Shown here piece after piece: positions 1-5,779 of a DNA stretch of 7,905 nucleotides. The notes under the pieces are model-generated. The model made no database searches. It had not been told where the DNA came from and saw nothing but the letters and a program-made list of their open reading frames with translations. Positions within the stretch are counted from its first letter, which is position 1. Each line of letters opens with the position of its first letter. The DNA is from Clostridiaceae bacterium (GTDB taxonomy: Bacteria > Bacillota > Clostridia > Peptostreptococcales > Peptostreptococcaceae), in the NCBI GenBank assembly GCA_902362365.1, contig CABIVQ010000081.1:1-7905 (forward strand), read 5' to 3'. The position numbers were made by a program, and so were the translations under genes.

Positions 1-84
1 CAAGTGTCTTGGATATAGGACACCTGCAGAGGTATTTGATGCAACATGAATATAAAGTGTTGCACTTATATTGACAATCTATCA
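1..84 (+). mobile_element. Right (3') end of an IS30-family insertion sequence, left copy
   Basis: These bases match the reverse complement of 7818-7901 at 83 of 84 positions; the single difference is at base 18 (G here, A in the other copy). They comprise the last codons of a transposase and a short non-coding end containing TTGCACTTATATTGACAATCT, which has the look of an IS30-family terminal repeat. Similarity to the other copy stops after base 84, so the element boundary is at or just before 84; a few shared bases could be chance. The rest of the element lies outside the window, so its length and target duplication cannot be read. Confidence 0.8.
2..49 (+). CDS. IS30-family transposase, C-terminal fragment (cut by window edge)
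   Basis: The frame beginning at base 2 reads KCLGYRTPAEVFDAT followed by TGA at 47-49. The motif K-C-L-G-Y-[KR]-T-P-x-E-V-F is the typical end of the DDE integrase-like domain of IS30-family transposases, which cut and join the element's ends. Only 15 residues are inside the window, so catalytic residues cannot be assessed. The stop codon overlaps an ATG at 46-48 that opens the downstream kinase remnant. The right-hand copy of the same transposase reads Lys instead of Arg at the sixth residue. Confidence 0.82.
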   Translation, partial: KCLGYRTPAEVFDAT

Positions 85-492
85 CATAAAAAAATTAGTA
101 TTAATTTAGATGATATCAATAAAAATGTATATACTGATCCAAAATGGATTGAGTTTATACTTAATCAAATAATATCAAATTCAATTAAGTATTCAGCAAA
201 AAAACTTCCTAAGATAAATATAAGATCTGTAAAAAATGAAAATAATACAATATTGGAAATTGAAGATAATGGAGTAGGAATAATAGACAAGGATATAAGG
301 AAAGTATTTGAAAAAGGATTTACAGGAGAAAATGGAAGAAAGTTCGGGAAATCAACTGGAATGGGATTATATCTATGTAATAAACTATGTGATAAACTTG
401 GTATAGGAATTGATCTAATATCAAAAGAGAATGAAGGTACTAAAGTTAGTTTGGTATTTCCTCATGATAAAAATAGGATATTATTAAAATAA
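46..492 (+). pseudogene. Sensor histidine kinase (BceS-like) truncated by IS30; ATPase domain remnant
   Basis: From about base 85 the frame encodes the HATPase_c domain of a sensor kinase. It carries an N box (NQIISNSIKYS, residues 40-50 counted from ATG 46), a G1 box (DNGVGI), an F-box-like FEKGFTG and a G2 box (GKSTGMGLYL). The stretch VYTDPKW and the ENGRKFGKSTGMGLYL region resemble the short intramembrane-sensing BceS kinases that pair with Bce-type transporters. The membrane helices and the phospho-acceptor histidine domain are missing. Residues 1-13 come from the IS end, not from the kinase. The ATG at 46 overlaps the transposase TGA and has only a weak, distant GAGG (29-32), so translation is doubtful. 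If made, it would be a soluble ATP-binding domain that cannot sense or autophosphorylate. The transporter operon just downstream is its likely former target. Confidence 0.8.
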
Positions 493-506
493 ATAATTAT
501 GAGATT

Positions 507-542
507 GAGCTGTATATAAAAATTATATATACAGCTCTTTTT
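507..542 (+). terminator. Rho-independent terminator after kinase remnant
   Basis: A perfect 12-bp stem, GAGCTGTATATA (507-518) against TATATACAGCTC (526-537), encloses a 7-base loop and is followed by five T (538-542). It separates the kinase remnant from the transporter operon and should limit read-through from the IS into the ABC genes. Confidence 0.88.
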
Positions 543-579
543 ATATTTAAATAAATTATTAATATTGAAATTTACTATT

Positions 580-616
580 CTTACGAAAATGTAAGCTTAG
601 ATTGCATATTATGTAA
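580..616 (+). promoter_or_regulatory. Candidate BceR-type operator: two inverted repeats upstream of the ABC operon
   Basis: The primary site TTACG-AAAA-TGTAA (581-594) differs at one base from TNACA-N4-TGTAA, the inverted repeat reported for BceR-like response regulators; its symmetry extends to CTTAC/GTAAG (580-584/591-595). A second, weaker repeat TTGCAT-N3-ATGTAA lies at 602-616. The two centres are about 21-22 bp apart, close to two helical turns, like the main-plus-secondary site layout described for BceR-type promoters. The sequence match is direct; the regulator identity is inferred because no response regulator gene is in the window. Confidence 0.55.
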
Positions 617-636
617 TTTTTTTTTTAGCAAAAAAG

Positions 637-642
637 TATAAA
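637..642 (+). promoter_or_regulatory. Possible -10 element of the ABC transporter promoter
   Basis: TATAAA at 637-642 is the best -10 candidate downstream of the operator. No good -35 hexamer lies 17 bases upstream (TAATTT at 614-619). A poor -35 is what one expects of an activator-dependent promoter. The predicted start would be near base 650, about 50 bases before the ATG. Confidence 0.4.
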
Positions 643-698
643 ATATGTTTATAGAAACAATAGAAAATAAACTTTAATATTAAGTAAGGAGAAAAACA

Positions 699-1463
699 AT
701 GAAAAATATATTAAGTGTAGAAAACATAGAAAAATATTATGGCAATAAAGAAAATATAACAAAAGCAATAGATAATATAAATTTTAAAGTAGATGAAGGT
801 GAATTTGTTGGAATAATGGGACCAAGTGGGAGTGGTAAAACGACATTACTCAACTGCATATCTACAATAGATAAAGTATCAAATGGAAATATAATAATAA
901 ATAATCAAGATATAACAAAATTAAAATCAAAAAAGTTAGATAATTTTAGACGTAATGAGTTAGGATTTATTTTCCAAGATTTTAATCTTTTGGATACATT
1001 AACAGCATATGAAAATATAGCATTAGCATTAACTATTAAGGGTGAAGATTCATCACAAATAGATGGCAAAATAAAAAAAGTAGCTAAAAACTTAGATATA
1101 GAGCAAGTATTGAATAAATATCCATATCAAATGTCAGGAGGACAAAAACAAAGAGTAGCTTCAGCTAGAGCTATAGTTACAAATCCATCCTTAATATTAG
1201 CAGATGAACCTACAGGAGCACTTGATTCAAAATCATCTAGATTATTATTAGATAGATTTGAATATTTAAATCAAGAGTTAAAAGCAACAATATTAATGGT
1301 CACTCATGATGCTTTTACAGCTAGCTATGCTCATAGAATATTATTTATAAAGGATGGAAAAATATTCAATGAACTTATAAAAGGAAATGATACTAGAAAA
1401 GAGTTTTTCAATAGAATAATAGATGTTGTCACATTACTTGGAGGTGACGAGGATGTATTCTAA
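699..1463 (+). CDS. Bce-type ABC transporter, ATP-binding protein
   Basis: A 254-residue cytoplasmic ATPase of the MacB/BceA class that should drive the permease encoded next. It has a Walker [10 protein letters not shown] (41-49), Q-loop glutamine 93, signature MSGGQ (145-149), Walker B LILADE (165-170) with catalytic Glu170, D-loop around ALDS (174-177) and switch His203, so all catalytic parts are present. The length is normal for the family. The start is set by AAGGAG at 686-691, seven bases before the ATG. Its last 11 bases overlap the permease gene, implying translational coupling. Family members act in detoxification of bacitracin, lantibiotics or related cell-wall-active peptides. The substrate here cannot be predicted from sequence. 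The operator-like repeats upstream suggest induction by a two-component system. Confidence 0.93.
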   Translation: MKNILSVENIEKYYGNKENITKAIDNINFKVDEGEFVGIMGPSGSGKTTLLNCISTIDKVSNGNIIINNQDITKLKSKKLDNFRRNELGFIFQDFNLLDTLTAYENIALALTIKGEDSSQIDGKIKKVAKNLDIEQVLNKYPYQMSGGQKQRVASARAIVTNPSLILADEPTGALDSKSSRLLLDRFEYLNQELKATILMVTHDAFTASYAHRILFIKDGKIFNELIKGNDTRKEFFNRIIDVVTLLGGDEDVF

Positions 1464-3465
1464 GATAGCAATTGGTAATGTAAAGAAGAGTTTTAAAGAC
1501 TATAGTATATACTTTTTAACGTTAACCTTAGCAGTTTGTATTTTTTATAGCTTTAACTCTATAGAATCTCAAAAAGCTATACTTGAATTAAATCAAAATG
1601 AATCTGAAAATTTAGACTTACTTTTTAATATAATTTCTTATATTTCTGTATTTGTAAGTGGGATATTAGGTTGTCTTATAGTTTATGCAAATAACTTTTT
1701 AATAAAAAAGCGTAAAAAAGAATTAGGAATATACATGACACTAGGAATGGGAAAACAAAAGATATCTAAGATATTAATAATTGAAACTATACTAGTTGGT
1801 TTTATTTCATTGGTAGGAGGATTAATATTAGGTATTGTGTTATCACAAGGATTGTCAATATTTACAAGTAAATTATTTGATGTTTCTATGACTGAATATC
1901 GTTTTGTAATATCACCTAAATCAATAGGAAAAACAATACTTTATTTTGGAATAATATTTATTTTAGTTACTGTACTAAATACTTTCACAATATCAAAATA
2001 TAAAATTATAGATTTATTAAACTCTTCAAAGAAAAACGAGGATATAAAAATAAAAAATCCGATTATATATATAATAACTTTTATATTAGCATTAGTATGC
2101 ATAGTATCAGCTTATAAAATGATAATAACTAATGGAATAACTTTAGATGCTAATTTTACTATTACTATATTGTTAGGTGTAGTAGGAACAATATTAATAT
2201 TCTTTAGTTTAGCAGGATTTGGACTTAATATAATAAAAAAATCTAAAAAAGTTTATTTTAAAAATTTAAACATTTTTATAGTTAAACAATTAAATAATAA
2301 AATAAATACGAATTTTATGTCTATGTCTGTGATATGTTTAATGTTATTTTTAACTATAGTAATGTTGTCAACTGGATTAAGTTTTAAAGATGCTCTAGAA
2401 AAAAGTTTAGAGCAAACTACACCATTTGATGCAACTGCAACAATGTATATGAGCCCTGAAGATAATACAGACATAGAGAAAAGTTTAAAAGAATTAAACT
2501 TCAAATTTGATGATAATGAAAAATATGCTTATTATAATGAATATATTATAAACACAAACTTAGGGAATGCTTTTAAAAAGCATATAAGTCCATCTCAATT
2601 AAATAGATTATTATATAGGAAGAGCTCTTTATATGTAGTAAAGGAATCTGAATATAATAACATTATGAAGCTAGGAAATAAAAAGACAATAAGCTTAGAC
2701 AATAATGAAGTCTTAGTTACATCTAATCGCTCTCAAGTTGTAGATAATATTAATTCAATATTAAAGAACAATAATAAGATAGATCTTAACAATAAAACTT
2801 TTATAGTAAAAAATAAAAAGGTAATAACAGATTCAACAAGAACAAGTGGTTATACAGACAACTTAATATCAATAGTAGTAAATGATAGTATCTTCGATAC
2901 GCTAGATGCAAAAATATCAGCGAATTATCTTAATATAAATTATGATAAAAATAATAGAGAAAAAACTGAGAAAAAGTATGAGAGTTTATTTAATTCTTTC
3001 TTTAATGGTAAAGTAAAAAATGAAAAAGTTGGATTTATTATAGGAGACACAAAAGATATAGTTTATTCACAAAATAAAAGTATGACTACAATAGTAATAT
3101 TCATAGGAATATATTTAGGAATAGTATTCTTGATTTCTAGTATGGCTGTTTTATCTTTACAACAACTTTCAGAAGCTAGTGACAGTATAGATAGATATAA
3201 GTCACTAAAGAGAATTGGTGCAAATGATAAGATGATAAATCAAACTATATTTATACAGACACTTATATACTTTACTCTTCCATTAGCCTTAGCTTTTATA
3301 CATTCAGTAGTAGGTATAAATGTAGTTAGTGATCTTATTTCTGCTTTTGGTAAGCCAGATATAGGATTATCATCTCTTATAACAGGAGTAATATTTATAG
3401 TAATATATATGGGATATTTCTATGCTACTTATACAGGTTATAAAAATATAATAAAAAATTCATAA
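1453..3465 (+). CDS. Bce-type ABC transporter permease (FtsX-like, ten TM segments)
   Basis: A 670-residue membrane protein. Hydrophobic segments lie roughly at 17-36, 58-82, 105-130, 158-180, 203-222, 235-262 and 288-312; then comes a large polar domain (about 315-535) and three more segments (about 542-570, 602-630, 640-665). This is the BceB layout: ten helices with a big extracellular domain between helices 7 and 8, thought to handle the peptide and communicate with the partner kinase. KKRKKELGIYMTLGM, just after helix 2, is characteristic of these FtsX-like permeases. The start at 1453 is chosen because GGAGGTGA (1440-1447) sits five bases upstream. The frame is open back to 1423, but that start lacks a ribosome site and lies deeper inside the ATPase gene. 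In related systems the permease is the sensor that activates the kinase; here that kinase is broken, so signalling would need another kinase. Confidence 0.92.
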   Translation: MYSKIAIGNVKKSFKDYSIYFLTLTLAVCIFYSFNSIESQKAILELNQNESENLDLLFNIISYISVFVSGILGCLIVYANNFLIKKRKKELGIYMTLGMGKQKISKILIIETILVGFISLVGGLILGIVLSQGLSIFTSKLFDVSMTEYRFVISPKSIGKTILYFGIIFILVTVLNTFTISKYKIIDLLNSSKKNEDIKIKNPIIYIITFILALVCIVSAYKMIITNGITLDANFTITILLGVVGTILIFFSLAGFGLNIIKKSKKVYFKNLNIFIVKQLNNKINTNFMSMSVICLMLFLTIVMLSTGLSFKDALEKSLEQTTPFDATATMYMSPEDNTDIEKSLKELNFKFDDNEKYAYYNEYIINTNLGNAFKKHISPSQLNRLLYRKSSLYVVKESEYNNIMKLGNKKTISLDNNEVLVTSNRSQVVDNINSILKNNNKIDLNNKTFIVKNKKVITDSTRTSGYTDNLISIVVNDSIFDTLDAKISANYLNINYDKNNREKTEKKYESLFNSFFNGKVKNEKVGFIIGDTKDIVYSQNKSMTTIVIFIGIYLGIVFLISSMAVLSLQQLSEASDSIDRYKSLKRIGANDKMINQTIFIQTLIYFTLPLALAFIHSVVGINVVSDLISAFGKPDIGLSSLITGVIFIVIYMGYFYATYTGYKNIIKNS

Positions 3466-3469
3466 AAAT

Positions 3470-3540
3470 AAAAATTCGTTTCTCTCGAGCACGTCGTGTT
3501 TTTTTACGCGGTTGGTGATTGAGCTAAGCGAATTTTTTTT
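3470..3540. terminator. Large branched hairpin, likely bidirectional terminator
   Basis: AAAAATTCG (3470-3478) pairs perfectly with CGAATTTTT (3529-3537). The stem continues inward with TTT/AAG pairing (including a G-T), a 2x2 internal mismatch, then CTCGA (3484-3488) against TTGAG (3519-3523) with one wobble. An inner hairpin CGTGT/ACGCG with one G-T lies in the apical loop. Eight T follow on the plus strand (3533-3540), and on the minus strand the stem is followed by a T-rich stretch, so it could end both the ABC operon and any leftward transcript. Its G+C content is well above its surroundings. Confidence 0.7.
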
Positions 3541-3604
3541 GTTATACCCATGTGTCACTTGGTGCCATGCGTCACAATTTTTAGCTATGATTAGGTGAAA
3601 ATTA

Positions 3605-3705
3605 TGACATGATGTCAGAAAGTGGCACGAAATTTTAAGTTGGTGTCTAGTGATGAGTATGGCTTATTTGAATTGATGTAGGGGGTAATGACATGAGTGA
3701 CATGA
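3605..3705 (+). repeat. Three TGACATGA direct repeats and a TGACAT-G-ATGTCA palindrome
   Basis: TGACATGA occurs at 3605-3612, 3689-3696 and 3698-3705; the last two are separated by a single base. The first copy is part of a perfect inverted repeat, TGACAT (3605-3610), G, ATGTCA (3612-3617). Related words GTGTCAC (3552-3558), CGTCAC (3570-3575) and GTGGCAC (3622-3628) lie nearby. They could be protein-binding sites or parts of a folded RNA. Confidence 0.55.
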
Positions 3706-3748
3706 TAGTTTAATGAGGTTTAATTTTTATATATTTTTTAGTACTTAT

Positions 3749-3778
3749 AGAATAGGGGGCATCTGGTGGAAGTGTCAA
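3749..3778 (-). promoter_or_regulatory. Candidate minus-strand sigma-A promoter reading into the island
   Basis: On the minus strand TTGACA (plus 3773-3778), a perfect -35, is followed after 18 bases by TATTCT (plus 3749-3754), a four-of-six -10. Transcription would start near 3742 and run leftward through the structured island to the hairpin at 3470-3537, giving an RNA of roughly 275 bases. This is a sequence match only. Confidence 0.4.
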
Positions 3779-3863
3779 GAATTATTAAATTATCAAATTT
3801 AGGTTATGTAAAGAATATAAATTAAATGAAGGGAAAATAGGTATATAAGGGGGAATGGAACTT

Positions 3864-4400
3864 ATGGGATGTACTGCAATTATATATCAATCAAAATATG
3901 GAAGTACAGAAAAATATGCAAAATGGCTTTGTGAAGAAATTGGTGGAGATTTGTACAAAAAATCAGAGATATCTATTAGTGATTTAAAAAAATATGACAC
4001 CATAATTTACGGAGGAGGATTATATATAACTGGTATAGCTGGTTTTTCTTTTATTAAAAATAATTATAAACATTTGGAAGATAAAAATATTATTGTATTT
4101 GCAGTAGGAGCATCTCCATTTGATACAGGATTAATATTTGAAATAAAAGGAAATAACTTTCCTGATGAAATGAAATATATCCCATGTTTTTATCTTAGAG
4201 GAGCATTTGATGAAAGTAAAATTAAATCTAGAGATAAAATTTTAATGCAATTGTTAAAAAAATTTATTGGTAAAAAGGATGATTCGGATTATGAAGAATG
4301 GGAGAAAGCTTTTATCGAAAGCACAAGAAAATCTGAAGACTGGACGTGTAAAGAAAGCTTAAAGCCTATAATCGAATATATTAATTTAAAGTATGAATAA
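3864..4400 (+). CDS. Flavodoxin-domain protein (HemG/flavodoxin-5 type)
   Basis: A 178-residue soluble flavoprotein, probably binding FMN and acting in electron transfer. The N-terminal strand AIIY leads into the phosphate-binding loop SKYGST (residues 10-15), and a second flavin-contacting loop follows at GGGLYITGI (50-58) after strand DTIIYG. The length suits single-domain flavodoxins or HemG-like proteins. The C-terminal part, rich in charge with EEWEKAF, is less familiar, and its redox partner is unknown. Start choice: ATG 3864 gives the family-typical short lead-in (MGCTAIIY) and lies 10 bases after AAGGGGG (3847-3853). ATG 3855 is in frame but only one base after it, and would add three residues. 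No strong promoter was found upstream; weak -10-like TATAAA at 3816-3821. The gap of over 100 bp before the microcompartment genes suggests a separate transcript, so a shared role is not shown. Confidence 0.83.
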   Translation: MGCTAIIYQSKYGSTEKYAKWLCEEIGGDLYKKSEISISDLKKYDTIIYGGGLYITGIAGFSFIKNNYKHLEDKNIIVFAVGASPFDTGLIFEIKGNNFPDEMKYIPCFYLRGAFDESKIKSRDKILMQLLKKFIGKKDDSDYEEWEKAFIESTRKSEDWTCKESLKPIIEYINLKYE

Positions 4401-4426
4401 TAAAGTTAAAGATATAAATATATTCC

Positions 4427-4447
4427 TAAATCATATTAAATGATTTA
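4427..4447. repeat. Inverted repeat TAAATCAT-N5-ATGATTTA before the microcompartment genes
   Basis: TAAATCAT (4427-4434) and ATGATTTA (4440-4447) are perfect complements around a five-base centre. The repeat ends nine bases before the -10 element at 4456 and so covers the -35 region. No T-run follows directly, so a terminator for the flavodoxin gene is less likely than an operator, though the A+T-rich composition makes chance possible. Confidence 0.45.
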
Positions 4448-4452
4448 ATTTG

Positions 4453-4461
4453 TGCTACAAT
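4453..4461 (+). promoter_or_regulatory. Extended -10 promoter for the microcompartment gene cluster
   Basis: TGCTACAAT at 4453-4461 is an extended -10 (TGn plus TACAAT, one base from consensus). No good -35 hexamer lies 17 bases upstream, which extended -10 promoters tolerate. The start site would be near 4468, about 49 bases before the first shell gene. No EutV-type antiterminator hairpin pair was recognised in the leader. Confidence 0.45.
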
Positions 4462-4516
4462 GACAGTAGATAATTAATTCAAAAGGAATATATGGGGTAA
4501 GGAGATGATCAGCATA

Positions 4517-4864
4517 ATGGGGGAAGATAAACAAAGGGTTATACAAGAATATGTTCCTGGTAAACAGGTAACACTTGCACATATAATAGCGAGTCCAAGG
4601 GAAGAGTTATATCAAAAGATAGGACTTGTAGCAGAAAGAAGAGATGCCATAGGGGTACTAACAATAACTCCAAGTGAGGCTTCTATAATAGCAGCGGATG
4701 TTGCAACAAAAGCTTCTGGAGTTTCTTTAGGTTTTGTAGACAGATTTAGTGGGTCCTTAGTTATTACTGGTGACATAAGCTCTGTAGAGTCAGCATTAAA
4801 TAAAGTTATTATGATATTAGGAAGTACACTAAACTTTACAACTACAAATATAACGAGGTCGTAA
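4517..4864 (+). CDS. Bacterial microcompartment shell protein, PduU-like (EutS/PduU family)
   Basis: A 115-residue shell protein with a circularly permuted BMC domain, expected to form hexamers in the facets of a protein organelle. The family signature [14 protein letters not shown] (9-22) covers the N-terminal part that forms a beta-barrel cap in PduU. It is followed by [20 protein letters not shown] and [15 protein letters not shown]. From memory of the families, the ITPSEAS stretch and the ITRS tail are closer to PduU than to EutS. Residue 43, where E. coli EutS has its bend-associated glycine, is Asp. ATG 4517 aligns exactly with the start of the paralogue at 5327. ATG 4505 is in frame but touches AAGGAG (4499-4504) with no spacing, while 4517 is 12 bases away, so the start is not certain. 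The EutP-type gene begins four bases after the stop, so they are co-transcribed. Confidence 0.93.
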   Translation: MGEDKQRVIQEYVPGKQVTLAHIIASPREELYQKIGLVAERRDAIGVLTITPSEASIIAADVATKASGVSLGFVDRFSGSLVITGDISSVESALNKVIMILGSTLNFTTTNITRS

Positions 4865-4868
4865 AATT

Positions 4869-5300
4869 ATGAAAAAAATAATATTTATGGGTAAGACAGG
4901 TAGTGGAAAAACGACTTTATGTCAAAAACTAGATGATTTAGAATTAAGATATAGAAAGACACAATCAGTAGAAATATATAGTGATGCAATTGATACTCCA
5001 GGGGAATTTATGGAAAATAGATGGATGTATACATCATTGGCAACTACAGCATCTGATGCAAAAATAGTAGCCTTAGTTTATGACTGTACTCAGGATGAAA
5101 ATTATATAGCACCTGGTTTTGCTACTATGTTTTGCAAGGAGGTTATAGGAATTATAACAAAAATCTCACAAGGTAATGAAAAATCTATAAAGTTAGCCTG
5201 TGATAGATTAAATTTAGCAGGGGTTAGTAGAATATTTAAAGTAGATACAATAGAAAATATAGGTATTAATGATCTTGTAGAATATTTGAATACTATTTAA
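4869..5300 (+). CDS. EutP/PduV-family P-loop NTPase
   Basis: A 143-residue single-domain protein with a Walker A loop GKTGSGKTT (8-16), the family-typical RKTQSVE (29-35) and a G3 motif DTPGE (42-46). This order and length match EutP of ethanolamine and PduV of propanediol utilisation loci. Salmonella EutP has been reported to have acetate kinase activity, and PduV has been linked to PduU and to organelle placement. The expected G4 motif ([TN]KxD) reads TKIS at 97-100, so the guanine-reading Asp is replaced by Ser and nucleotide preference may be altered. Ribosome site GAGGT (4855-4859) lies inside the end of the preceding shell gene, nine bases before the ATG. Placement between two EutS/PduU-type shell genes fits a shell-bound accessory role. 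That role is inferred. Confidence 0.9.
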   Translation: MKKIIFMGKTGSGKTTLCQKLDDLELRYRKTQSVEIYSDAIDTPGEFMENRWMYTSLATTASDAKIVALVYDCTQDENYIAPGFATMFCKEVIGIITKISQGNEKSIKLACDRLNLAGVSRIFKVDTIENIGINDLVEYLNTI

Positions 5301-5326
5301 GGAAGGTTTAAAATGGGGGATATTAG

Positions 5327-5674
5327 ATGACTAAGGAAAAACAAAGGATTATACAAGAATCAGTTCCTGGAAAACAAGTAACACTAGCTCACATAATAGC
5401 AAATCCAAGAGAGGAGTTATATCAAAAAATTGGTCTTAAGGTTGAAAAAAGAGGATCTATTGGAGTATTAACTATAACGCCAAGTGAAACAGCTATGATT
5501 GCTGCAAATATTGCAGTAGAATCTTCAAGAGTATCATTAGGTTTTGTAGATAGATTTAGTGGATCATTAGTTATTACTGGGGACTTGACATCAGTTGAAT
5601 CTGCAATTAAGCAAATACTAACCACTTTAGAAAGTACTTTAAACTTTTCAGCTACAAGAATAACTAAGTCCTAA
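5327..5674 (+). CDS. Bacterial microcompartment shell protein, EutS-like (EutS/PduU family)
   Basis: A 115-residue paralogue of the shell protein at 4517, about 70% identical (81 of 115 positions counted by eye) and collinear without gaps. It has [15 protein letters not shown] near the N-terminus, [11 protein letters not shown] in the middle and the ITKS tail. ETAMIA and TKS recall EutS rather than PduU. Residue 43 is Gly, aligning with the glycine associated with the bent EutS hexamer. The ribosome site GGGGGA (5315-5320) lies six bases before ATG 5327. The gene follows the EutP-type gene by 26 bases, so the three form one operon. No BMC-H, BMC-T or vertex gene and no encapsulated enzyme lies nearby, so these proteins may dock onto a compartment encoded elsewhere. 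Identity as a shell protein is firm; the choice between EutS and PduU is tentative. Confidence 0.93.
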   Translation: MTKEKQRIIQESVPGKQVTLAHIIANPREELYQKIGLKVEKRGSIGVLTITPSETAMIAANIAVESSRVSLGFVDRFSGSLVITGDLTSVESAIKQILTTLESTLNFSATRITKS

Positions 5675-5684
5675 ATGAAAATAA

Positions 5685-5733
5685 AAAGCCTACATTATAT
5701 TATAAAGTGCATTTATAAATATACGTAGGCTTT
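5685..5733. terminator. Convergent terminator between shell operon and minus-strand gene
   Basis: AAAGCCTAC (5685-5693) pairs with GTAGGCTTT (5725-5733). An inner hairpin TTATAAA-GTGCAT-TTATAA lies in the loop. On the minus strand the stem leads into TTTTTATTTT, a good U-tract, so it should efficiently end the leftward gene. On the plus strand only CTTTCTG follows, so termination of the shell operon may be weaker. Confidence 0.8.
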
Positions 5734-5779
5734 CTGCAAATTCAAATGTTCTTAATAGTACTTATAAAATAATTAGATA

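Larger units (their letters stand above)
3466..3854. other. 389-bp G+C-richer intergenic island; possible dispersed repeat or ncRNA
   Basis: No confident gene is found here. Bases 3481-3720 contain about 38% G+C (92 of 240 counted) against about 23% in the last 60-base line before the permease stop. The island contains the large hairpin, repeated GTCAC/TGACA/GTGGCAC words, three TGACATGA copies and a palindrome. On the minus strand a frame of 67 sense codons stays open from 3663 to a TGA at 3460-3462, which overlaps the permease stop codon; it lacks an ATG, has no ribosome site, and contains the terminator hairpin. On the plus strand only tiny open frames occur (for example 3713-3802, 29 codons, no clear ribosome site). 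A decayed gene, a dispersed intergenic repeat or a structured RNA are all possible. No riboswitch class was recognised. Confidence 0.45.

Noticed and set aside
1423..1452. Earlier start for the permease
   Set aside because: No ribosome site at 1423, whereas GGAGGTGA is ideally spaced from ATG 1453 and the family begins near MYSKIAIGN.
2253..2504. 83-codon minus-strand open frame inside the permease gene
   Set aside because: It lies wholly within a clearly coding gene, has no family resemblance, and arises from the A+T-rich complement.
3541..3720. CRISPR array or regular tandem repeat
   Set aside because: The TGACATGA copies are only eight bases long and irregularly spaced, with no repeat-spacer periodicity.
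3713..3802. 29-codon plus-strand open frame upstream of the flavodoxin gene
   Set aside because: No clear ribosome site and biased, low-complexity composition; too weak to call a peptide.
3480..3854. Known riboswitch upstream of the flavodoxin gene
   Set aside because: No FMN, T-box, SAM or other familiar core sequence was recognised, and the large hairpin sits directly after the permease rather than before the flavodoxin start.
5422..5625. 67-codon minus-strand open frame inside the second shell gene
   Set aside because: Antisense shadow of a strongly conserved shell protein with no ribosome site.
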